DNA from: an uncultured Cohaesibacter sp.
GTDB lineage: Bacteria > Pseudomonadota > Alphaproteobacteria > Rhizobiales > Cohaesibacteraceae
Direction of reading: 5' to 3'
DNA length: 64,000 bases
Assembly: GCF_963662805.1 (NCBI RefSeq)
Contig: NZ_OY759851.1
Location: 124,001-188,000 of the forward strand
How positions within the stretch are numbered: position 1 is the first letter of the stretch; each line of letters begins with the position of its first letter. Made by a program: the position numbers and the translations under genes. The notes beneath the pieces are model-generated. The model saw nothing but the letters and a program-made list of their open reading frames with translations. It made no database searches and was not told where the DNA came from. This document shows, in pieces, positions 56,528-64,000 of this stretch.

Positions 56528-57175
56528 ATGACGGAGCGAACTACGTCCTCGCCATCCATGATCCGGCGCGGCCTGATGCTGGTGTTGTCGTCTCCCTCAG
56601 GGGCAGGCAAATCAACCATTGCCCGGCATCTGCTCGATAGCGAGCGCAATCTCGAGCTGTCGGTCTCTGCGACCACGCGGGCGCGTCGGGGCAGTGAAAT
56701 CGACGGGGTGCATTATCACTTTCTCTCCGAGCGGCAGTTCCACGCCATGCGGGATCGCGGTGATCTGTTGGAGTGGGCCGAAGTGCATGCGAACTTCTAT
56801 GGCACGCCGCGGGATCCGGTCGAGGAAGCCCTGTCGCAGGGACGTGACGTTCTGTTTGATATCGACTGGCAGGGCACGCTGCAGCTGAAGAAAGCCGCCC
56901 GCAAGGATGTGGTGTCCATTTTCATCCTGCCGCCGTCGATGGCCGAACTGAAGAGCCGTCTGGTGCGTCGGGCCGAGGATGCGGATGACGTGATCGAGCG
57001 GCGTTTGCAGAATGCGCGGGTCGAGATCAGCCATTGGGATGAATATGACTATGTGCTGGTCAACGATGATCTCGAGAAGGCCTACGGCGCGGTCAAGGCC
57101 ATCGTTGAGGCGGAACGGCACAAGCGTGAGCGGGTGATCGGTGCCCGTGCGTTTGTTGAAACTATGCTTAGCTAG
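56528..57175 (+). CDS. gmk: Guanylate kinase
   Basis: Phosphorylates GMP to GDP; 215 residues. The P-loop is SSPSGAGKSTIARHLL near residue 22. GMP-binding segments are SVSATTRARRGSEIDGVHYH and LLEWAEVHANFYGTPRDPVE; FDIDWQGTLQLK and RRAEDADDVIERRLQNA follow. It converges with rsmA with 25 bases between the stop codons. An internal start at Met15 would trim a polar leader. Confidence 0.97.
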   Translation: MTERTTSSPSMIRRGLMLVLSSPSGAGKSTIARHLLDSERNLELSVSATTRARRGSEIDGVHYHFLSERQFHAMRDRGDLLEWAEVHANFYGTPRDPVEEALSQGRDVLFDIDWQGTLQLKKAARKDVVSIFILPPSMAELKSRLVRRAEDADDVIERRLQNARVEISHWDEYDYVLVNDDLEKAYGAVKAIVEAERHKRERVIGARAFVETMLS

Positions 57176-57200
57176 AAAATTTTCAGGCGTGTGGGGCGGC

Positions 57201-58052
57201 TCAGGCGTTTCTGATGCGCTCCAGCGCATTCGCCATGGCGACGAAGCTCTCAACGGACACGGTCTCTGCCCGTTGAGTCTCTTCAAGGCCAGCTGCTTCA
57301 ATCAGGGCAGCATGATCGACCCCGAGTGCCTTGAGGCTCTGTCGCAGCATTTTGCGTCGCTGCCCGAATGCGGCGGCGGTGACCTGCTCGAGATATTTCA
57401 GCTTGCAGGGCAGAGGATTCTGCTTCGGGGTCAGATGCACAATCGATGAGGTGACCTTCGGCGGTGGGCTGAAGGCTTCGCGCGAAACATCGAACATTTT
57501 GATCGCGTTGCAGCGCCAGCCTGCGATGACGCCGAGGCGGCCATAGGCCTTGTCTTCCTCAGTCGCGATGATCCGCTCGGCAACTTCCTTCTGAAACATC
57601 AGCGTGAGACTGTCGTAAAAGGGTGGCCACGGGTCCTGTTCCAGCCATCCAAGCAGCAATTGCGTGCCGACATTGTAGGGCAAGTTGGCAACGATGCGCA
57701 CCGGGCCTTCCGGCACAAGGCTGGCGATGTCGACTTTTAACGCATCCCCTTCGATGACTTCGAGACGCCCGGGATAATGATCGGCGATTTCAGCCAGTGC
57801 TCCCAGAGCCCTTGGATCCATCTCGATGGCGATGACCTTTTTGGCACCTTCGTGCAACAGGGCGCGCGTCAGGCCTCCAGGGCCGGGGCCGACTTCAATG
57901 ATCGTGTGGGTATCAAGAGACCCTGCCGCACGTGCAATGCGGCAGGTGAGATTGAGATCGAGAAGAAAATTCTGGCCAAGGCTCTTCTTGGCACGCAGCT
58001 CATGCCGTTCAATGACATCCCGAAGTGGCGGGAGAGAGTCGAGCTGTGCCAT
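57201..58052 (-). CDS. rsmA: 16S rRNA dimethyladenosine transferase
   Basis: Dimethylates the two adjacent adenosines near the 3' end of 16S rRNA (KsgA); 283 residues. SAM motif EVGPGPGGLTRALL near residue 58, catalytic NLPYNVGTQLLL, and AFGQRRKMLRQSLKALG near the C-terminus. It follows pdxA in the order pdxA-rsmA typical of proteobacteria. Confidence 0.96.
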   Translation of the reverse strand: MAQLDSLPPLRDVIERHELRAKKSLGQNFLLDLNLTCRIARAAGSLDTHTIIEVGPGPGGLTRALLHEGAKKVIAIEMDPRALGALAEIADHYPGRLEVIEGDALKVDIASLVPEGPVRIVANLPYNVGTQLLLGWLEQDPWPPFYDSLTLMFQKEVAERIIATEEDKAYGRLGVIAGWRCNAIKMFDVSREAFSPPPKVTSSIVHLTPKQNPLPCKLKYLEQVTAAAFGQRRKMLRQSLKALGVDHAALIEAAGLEETQRAETVSVESFVAMANALERIRNA

Positions 58053-58106
58053 GCGTGTCTTAGCCTTGTTGTTCTTCTGTTGGCCCGTTCAAGCCATGGT
58101 GCCTGC

Positions 58107-59111
58107 TCAGGACTTGAGCGAGCCTGCCAGTTTGAGGGCCGCAATCAGGCTGGCCGGGTTGGCGACGCCCTTGTCTGCAATGTCAAGCGCGGTGCCGTGG
58201 TCAGGTGAGGTGCGGATGAACGGCAGGCCGAGGGTGACGTTGACGGTCTCATCAAACGAGATGGTTTTGACCGGGATGAGGGCCTGATCGTGATACATCG
58301 CGATGGCAGCATCATAGTTCTCGCGCGCCTTGGCGTGGAACAGGGTGTCGCCGGAATGCGGACCTGTAACAGAAAGACCCTTTGCCTTGAGTTTGGCGAT
58401 GGTCGGAGCAATGATTTCCGCATCTTCGCTACCCATCGCACCGGCTTCACCGGCGTGCGGGTTGAGGCCAGCGATCGCCAGACGTGGCTTCTTGATGCCG
58501 AACCGGACTTCGAGATCGCGTGCGGTGATCGTTGCAACGAGTTCAAGACGCTCGGCCGTCAGGGCTTCTGGCACCTTGCTGATCGGCAGATGGGCCGTTA
58601 CCGGCACGGTGCGGAGTTTTGGGCCAGCGAGCATCATGACCGGGTTGGCCGGCTCGCCCGTAGCTGCTTCGGCAAGAGCGCCAAGAAATTCGGTGTGGCC
58701 CGGGAAGGAGAAGCCAGCCTCATACAGGCTGCTTTTCTGGATCGGGCAGGTGACAACCGCTTTGGCCTCTCCCTTGATCACGGCGTCGGTCGCCTTTTCG
58801 ATGGCTTCGATGACCGCCGGAGCGTTGGAGACTTCCAGCTCGCCGGGAGCGTCATTCATCTTGTTCTCAAGCGGAATGACCGGTAGGCAGAGATTGAAAG
58901 CGTCAAATGCCTGAGCCAATGTGCAGGTCTTGACCGGGACTTTGAGGCCAAACATGCGGGCTCGGCTGATGAGAAGGTCCGGATCACCGAACACGGCAAA
59001 AGGTGCGATGCCATCGCGCTCTCGGTCAAGCCAGGCTTTGAGGACGATTTCCGGTCCGATACCGGCAGGCTCGCCCATGGAGAGCGCGAGAATGTCATAT
59101 TTTGAAGGCAT
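58107..59111 (-). CDS. pdxA: 4-hydroxythreonine-4-phosphate dehydrogenase
   Basis: Vitamin B6 pathway enzyme, 334 residues from ATG 59111 (MPSKYDILALSMGEPAGIGP). Metal and substrate motifs: FPGHTEFLGALAEA, GLNPHAGEAGAMGSED, and AIAMYHDQALIPVKTISFDE. The C-terminus GTALDIADKGVANPASL is canonical. The frame is open 24 codons further upstream, but the family starts here. The gap to rsmA is 54 bases. Confidence 0.95.
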   Translation of the reverse strand: MPSKYDILALSMGEPAGIGPEIVLKAWLDRERDGIAPFAVFGDPDLLISRARMFGLKVPVKTCTLAQAFDAFNLCLPVIPLENKMNDAPGELEVSNAPAVIEAIEKATDAVIKGEAKAVVTCPIQKSSLYEAGFSFPGHTEFLGALAEAATGEPANPVMMLAGPKLRTVPVTAHLPISKVPEALTAERLELVATITARDLEVRFGIKKPRLAIAGLNPHAGEAGAMGSEDAEIIAPTIAKLKAKGLSVTGPHSGDTLFHAKARENYDAAIAMYHDQALIPVKTISFDETVNVTLGLPFIRTSPDHGTALDIADKGVANPASLIAALKLAGSLKS

Positions 59112-59235
59112 GTCTTGTTCCAGCTCAAATCTTTGCAAGTGGCGCGCGTTCATGCCGGGAGGCATGACTGCACACGCCACCAACGCGCTTATTCAGCGTT
59201 TATGGAAAATTATTGGTGTGTGCCAACGTTGGCTG

Positions 59236-60182
59236 TCAGCGTTTTTCAATGATCGCACGTGAGCGCAGCTCTTGAAGATATTTGCGCGTGAGGGCTTTGC
59301 CTCGCTCATCCTTGAGTTCGGCCTCGACCTCGTTGCGCATGGCTACACGTTTCCCCAGATCCTTTTTGGCGCAGACAGCCAGCATCTCATACCCGTTATC
59401 GATTTTCGTCGGGGGTGTCAAACCGTTGATGGGGCGTGTCGTTCAAAGTTTTTGCCATTTGAGGGCTGAGATCGGTGGAAACCCGCCGTCCCAGACGGGT
59501 GATGGCGACGTCGGTCAGGCGACGGGCAGACTCGATATCGGCCTCGCAAGTCTGGAAATGACTGCGGAATCGCTTGGCGTCAGAGAGGCGACGGTTCTGT
59601 TCCGCCTGACCCTGCTTTTGCCCGAGTGACAAAGATGACGCTGGTGATTTCGTACTCTGTGGCGTTCTCGACCTTGTCTTCGGACTCTTTTCTCTCACTC
59701 AGCGCATTGACGATTTCTGCTTCGTCGACGCGTATCTGGGCGTTGTAGCGTGCCCGGATCAGGCTTCTCCAGGAGAGCTGGGTCTTCAACCATTCCTTGA
59801 GGGACTCCTCGCTGACCCCACCTTGACGGAAGAAGCCAACCAAGCGTGTCCGGTTGATGCGGGCGTTCTTGGCCATATTGTCGAGAGCTTCGGTGACTTC
59901 CTTGTCCGAGGCGGTCATTTTGCGTGTACGGGCTTCGAAGAGCTTGAGCTTGTCGTCAATGAGGGAATTGAGAGCCGAGCCTTTGCCGATCCGAACCTTG
60001 CCGCCAGACAGAATCGTCTCAAGCTTCTGGCGCTGGGTGACGTCCAGTTCGGTGATCACCGCATTGTTGACGACAGCAACGATCCGGCTGGCGCTGGAAG
60101 GGACAACCATGGTTGCTGTCAGCATCAGCGTGATGGGCAGCATCAAAAGAAAAGAGGTCGTGCGTGTCATGTGGTTGAACAT
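59236..60182 (-). CDS. surA: SurA-type periplasmic peptidyl-prolyl isomerase/chaperone, two frameshifts
   Basis: Outer-membrane-protein chaperone. The signal peptide (TSFLLMLPITLMLTATMVVP) and SurA N-domain (IVAVVNNAVITELDVTQRQK, SLIDDKLKLFEARTRKM) lie in the first frame. A TTTT run at 59616-59619 and a GGGG run at 59431-59434 (plus strand) each hold one base too many. Corrected, the sequence continues RAKQGQAEQNRRLSDAKRFR through TPINGLTPPTKIDNGYEM to the end AIIEKR, 314 residues. The C-terminal half is a short parvulin-like domain, as in other alphaproteobacterial SurA proteins. ATG 60182 or 60170 may be the start. Its place between lptD and pdxA supports the call. Confidence 0.85.
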
Positions 60183-60396
60183 TAATCGGCTCGTTCTTGT
60201 TCGTCGGTTCCTGGGCGGCATGGACGGGACCGAAACAATGTCCCGGCGTCAGCTCACAACTCATTGCTCCGAACTATCGCAAAATCCGGTTTCCCACGCA
60301 ACTAACTGCAAAATGGGGCAAAGAGAAGACAAAAATGGGGATTTTTAGTCATTGTCGAGGCTTCGGCTAATTCCGCCTCCACCCAGAGTTTTGAAA

Positions 60397-62687
60397 TCAA
60401 ACTGAAAGCTTGACGGTCTGGTCGGCGTCCAGATCGGAATAGTTCTCGCGCGTATTGGTGTAGCTCAGGCTGATGGCGAAGCATTCGTCATCATACTTGA
60501 GTGCCACGGCTCCGCTCACGAAGGCGTTGCCCGTGATATCGAAGCGGCTTGCACCGGAAACTGCCCAATATTGATCAAACTTCATGGCCGCGGCCGTGGT
60601 GATTTCCTGACGGATCTCGTTGATGCCGGCCGAAGGGCGCTTGTCTGCATATGTGTAGCCGAGCGAGCCGGAATAGCGCTGATAGACCGCGCTTGCTTCG
60701 ACCTCGCCATACTTGAGTTCGGCGGATTGAGCGTCGAAACGGCCACGGGCAAGACCGGATATGCCCATATTCGAGTTGACCCCGACGCGGGCGACATAAT
60801 CCGAGACTTCCTTGTCCAGACCGCTGTCGAGGCCGGTGCTTGTCAGATCGTTCTCGGCAAAGGGAATTGGTGCCACTGAGGTGGAACGAGCGCCCTGCGA
60901 GGGCGTTGACCGACCAGCCATTGGCCATCTGCATCCGATACTGGAAGCCGACGTTGGCGCGGGGATCCGCCTTCCATACGGTCATAGCCGGAGAATTTGT
61001 CCGGGTCGAACAGGATGGTGTCATCAAAGATGAGGCTTTGGGCATCATCGTTGGGCAGTTCGCCAATGTGGGTTTCGTTCGGTCGGATGATGACCTGACC
61101 GATCGGCTCGATGATGTGCGATGTGTTGCCAGCGGTCGCCAGAATGGGCAGGCGATAGTCGATGCCGATTGTCGGCATCCCCCGGAAAGCCGTGTCTTCG
61201 TCAACCAGTGCTGCCGGAGCGCCAGACTTGCTGGGCATCCAGTAGAGATCGCCGCGAAGGGATGTGAACGGGGTGATCACTTGTCCGCCCGGAGCGATGA
61301 ATTTGCGTTTCCAGCTTGCCTCGACGGTGTTGCGGGTATAGGTGCCCATAACCCCGTCTGTGCGCGTGACACCGCCAACCGTATCCTGACTGACTTCATC
61401 GCGTGTCAGCGATGTCGAGTTGACTTTGAGGCGTGCTTCCCCGCCAAAAATCGGCTGTTTAGCATAGGCGCTGTAGTCGATGGACGGATGAATGACCGCC
61501 TGCTCTGACTGCTTCAGGCTGTCGGTCATGATGTTGTAGTAGTTGGCGCGCGCGTCGAAGTAGTTGCGTTCGCCCCTGTCCTACGAGATAGATGGTGGAG
61601 CGCTTGTCTTCCTCATCCTCGATGAGATCGTAGTCACGGAGAAAGCGCTTGTCGGACAGCATCGAAACGTCCCAGCCGAACTTCCACTGTTTGGACAGAT
61701 TGAATTCGCCGGTTGAGTCGATTGCGCCACGGAATTCCTGATCACCACTGGTTCCGCTGAAGGCATCCGGGTCTTGCTGCACGATGCCTGAGCCGCGGAC
61801 GGTATAAATGCCGGTGCCAAGATGCTGGCGCCATGTGGCCGTGCTCAGAAAACCCTGACGGGAATAGTAGGTCGGTGTCAGGGTCAGGTCATAGCTGTCG
61901 GACAGCGCCCAGAAATATGGCGTGCTGGCATGGTAGCCGAGTTTGTCATCGTAGCCCGCGCTAGGCGTCAGGAAGCCTGAGGCGCGTTTGCGCGACGGGT
62001 CCGGATGGGCAAAATAAGGCGTATACAGCAGCGGAACGCCAAGGAACTCGAACTTGGCGGCCTTGTAATAGACCATCTTGTCCTTGGAATTGTAGATGAT
62101 CCGCGATGCCTTGATCTGCCAGAGCGGAGATTTCTTCGGATTTTCACGGCAGGGCTCACAGGTTGTATAAACGCCCTTGTCGAAAATCGTGATGTCGTCA
62201 TCCTGACGCTCGGCGCGATCTGCGGCAAAGCGGGCGCGTTCCGGGGTCTGGACCCGAAGCGAGCGCACGAAGCCGGTGCGGAAATCGTCCGTGATGTCGA
62301 CATAATTGGCGGTGACGATGTTGCCATCCGGCTCGGTGATGCGAACGTTGCCTTCGGCAACCAGCCGGGCCGAGGCCTGATCATAGGTTACCTTGTCAGC
62401 CTGAAGGGTGTAGGGGCCGTAGTAGAATCTGCACGTTGCCAACGGCAGAAACCCGCTCGCGGTCGTAGTCATAGACCATCTGGTCTGCTTCGACCGAGCA
62501 TGCGAGTGTCTTCGGACGGTCTTTTCAAATCAATCGTAGAGGCCAACCCTTGCGCTTCAGCCGGGGTGATGGCAATCGCGACAGGAAGGAAGAGCGTGGA
62601 GCCGAGCAGGAGCGCGCGCAGCCGGGACATAGTCATCCGGCGCGATATCGAAGCCGATCGATGCGCGTTGTGGACGGTACCACTCAT
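60397..62687 (-). CDS. lptD: LPS assembly outer membrane protein LptD, five frameshifts
   Basis: Beta-barrel that inserts lipopolysaccharide in the outer leaflet. Signal peptide (MSRLRALLLGSTLFLPVAIA, cleavage near AEA), OstA/LptA-like domain (YYGPYTLQADKVTYDQASAR, EGNVRITEPDGNIVTANYVD) and LptD barrel (FLGVPLLYTPYFAHPDPSRK, GYDDKLGYHASTPYFWALSD, IYNSKDKMVYYKAAKFEF) are spread over several frames. Extra bases occur at 62494-62495, 62427-62428, 61573-61576, 60961-60964 and 60862-60864. Correcting all five gives 2286 bp and 761 residues, normal for the family. ATG 62687 follows GGAGGACGGATAAAGT and lies 3 bases after the lptG stop. The protein is essential wherever LPS is made, so error is far likelier than decay. 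Confidence 0.92.
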
Positions 62688-62690
62688 ACT

Positions 62691-63787
62691 TTATCCGTCC
62701 TCCCTGATATAACAAAATCGAGAATCCCAGAAGGGATGCCACTATTGCTGGAAGCCAAGCTGACAGAATTGGGTTAACCAGTCCTGTATTTCCCAAGTCT
62801 TTGGCGAGTTCGGTGACAACATAAAGCACGAAGCCAGCCAGAACACCACCAAGAAATCATCTTACCCACATTTCCGAAGCGAAAAACCTTCAAAGAAACG
62901 GTTGCAGCAATCAAAACCATTGCAGCCAGAAGGAGAGGGCGTGCGAGAAGGGTTTGATATTGGAGGCGATATTTGTGTGCGGGCAGGCCAGCTCGGGCTG
63001 CCTGATTGATGATTGTAGGCAGTTGCCAGAAGGGAACAGATTCGGGGTTCGCAATCGTCTCGCTTGCTTCCTGCGGCGTCAGGTGGGTGCTGACAAGATA
63101 TGTCTCAAAATGACGCGGTGCGGACTTGGCAGAACTGACGAGCACGTCGGAGAGTTTCCAGTATCCCGGCTGAAGCACGGCGGCCTTGGCATCGACCCGC
63201 TCAAGGAAGTTGCCCTGCTCGTCGTAGGAGAAGACCGTCACACCACCGAGCTGGCGACCGTTGTCGAAACTTGTCAGCGCCTTGAGGATCGAATCACCAT
63301 CCTCGCCTTTTTGGCGGACCCAGCCCTGACTGGCGGTCTGGCTGCTGGTGGAGAAGCTGGCACCAAAGATGCGGGCGTCAATTTCCTGCGACATGTCCTT
63401 GAGATGGGGCGGAGACCGGATTGTAGACCGTGATGGCAAAGACCCCGAGCCCCGCGGCGACAAACAGCGCCGGGCTGATGAACTGCCATGCGGACATGCC
63501 CGAAGCGCGGACGATGACCAGCTCGAGGCGGCGCGACAGATTGAGGAAGGCCGCAATTGAGCCAAACAGCGTGGCGAAAGGCAGGATTCGCTCGTTGAGC
63601 TCTGGCACCCGATAGGAGCGACATCAGGAAAAAGGCTCATCATATCAGCCGTTTCCTTGTTGCCACCACGGCGGATCAATTCAACATAATCAACGAGAAG
63701 GACGAGCAGGAAACAACACAGGAAGAAGGTCATGATGGTGACAAAAAAGCGCCTGGCAATGTAGCGGGAAATGATATTTGGCAACAT
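62691..63787 (-). CDS. lptG: LPS export permease LptG, five frameshifts
   Basis: Inner-membrane subunit of the LptB2FG exporter. The start (RYIARRFFVTIMTFFLCCFL), middle (LPFATLFGSIAAFLNLSRRL, GMSAWQFISPALFVAAGLGV), periplasmic domain (DMSQEIDARIFGASFSTSS) and last helices (LLAAMVLIAATVSLKVFRFG, LVNPILSAWLPAIVASLLGF) alternate between frames. Extra bases lie at 63629-63633, 63608-63610, 63416-63419, 62854-62856 and 62702-62704. Correcting them gives 1092 bp, 363 residues, ending LLYQEDG, which is the usual length and ending. Upstream lies lptF. Confidence 0.92.
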
Positions 63788-63911
63788 ATGTCTGGCTCTT
63801 CAGCACGGACCCGAAAGGGCGTTATTCGCCGTGGTCGGCACTGGTTGTCAATTCGGGCACCGAGGGTTTGTCCGACACGCGGAGCAGCGGTCTGATCCGT
63901 TGTCGTTCACC

Positions 63912-64000
63912 CTAAATGGTGTTCGGCGATTCCTGCTTGCGACGCAGTCTGTTAAGCATATTCAAAATGCGATCGTTTAACAACTCCATAGAGCGTATCA
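63912..64000 (-). CDS. lptF: Probable 3' end of lptF (LPS export permease)
   Basis: On the minus strand the frame open from base 64000 ends with RSMELLNDRILNMLNRLRRK, six more residues and a TAG at 63914-63912. LptF normally precedes lptG and ends with a basic cytoplasmic tail like this. Only 29 residues are visible, so the call rests mostly on position. Confidence 0.5.
   Translation of the reverse strand, partial: IRSMELLNDRILNMLNRLRRKQESPNTI

Noticed and set aside
60397..63787. lptD and lptG as genuine pseudogenes
   Set aside because: Ten single-base run-length changes with otherwise perfect conservation and no premature substitutions inside frames do not look like decay, and the genes are needed for LPS transport.

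Overview
The window looks like a chromosomal segment of an alphaproteobacterium of the order Hyphomicrobiales (Rhizobiales). The basis is gene order: lptF-lptG-lptD-surA-pdxA-rsmA, rpsF-rpsR-DUF2232-rplI-dnaB-alr-radA-cvpA-purF-SDR, and fabD-fabG-acpP-fabF-mltG-yicC-gmk, together with class II DAHP synthase, CreA, DUF2865 and NnrU proteins. A marine genus such as Cohaesibacter is a guess. Coding density is high. I see no prophage, insertion sequence, CRISPR array, rRNA or tRNA gene.

Layout. 1-6.5 kb: rRNA m5C methyltransferase, MarR regulator, guaA, an isochorismatase-like hydrolase, a divergent Lrp/DUF2000 pair around a palindromic operator, and TfoX and DUF2461 proteins. 6.5-8.5 kb (minus): a candidate trans-acting sRNA with anti-Shine-Dalgarno loops, two L,D-transpeptidases and a DksA-type protein. 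8.9-19 kb: NnrU, YfgM/BamB, Der, a GFA protein, aromatic DAHP synthase with a possible attenuator leader, nadE and gltX. 19-27 kb: DUF2865, flavin reductase, SulP transporter, CreA, the folate genes pabB-pabA-pabC and a persulfide-sensor-like ArsR protein. 27.7-37.5 kb: cysS, cimA, RarD and YdcZ transporters, a LOG protein, a modular LysM protein, and an ArsR-regulated ATM1-type exporter with paired operators. 37.6-49 kb (minus): SDR, purF, cvpA, radA, an uncharacterised gene, alr, dnaB, rplI, DUF2232, rpsR and rpsF, the last preceded by a structured leader that abuts its ribosome binding site. 49.5-57.2 kb (plus): fatty-acid genes, mltG, yicC and gmk. 57.2-64 kb (minus): rsmA, pdxA, surA, lptD, lptG and the 3' end of lptF.

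Sequence quality matters here. Twelve genes, several normally essential (gltX, nadE, fabF, lptD, lptG), are broken by single-base run-length errors. I count about 22 in all: 18 extra bases and 4 missing ones, with 12 of them between 59.4 and 63.7 kb. Correcting each one restores a full-length family member and a length divisible by three. I therefore annotate these as intact genes damaged by sequencing or assembly errors, not as pseudogenes.

The most interesting non-textbook items are the sRNA at about 6.53-6.63 kb, the rpsF leader stem, the Lrp operator cluster, the SqrR/BigR-like regulator without an obvious sulfur target, the gene inserted between alr and radA, and the possible DAHP synthase leader.
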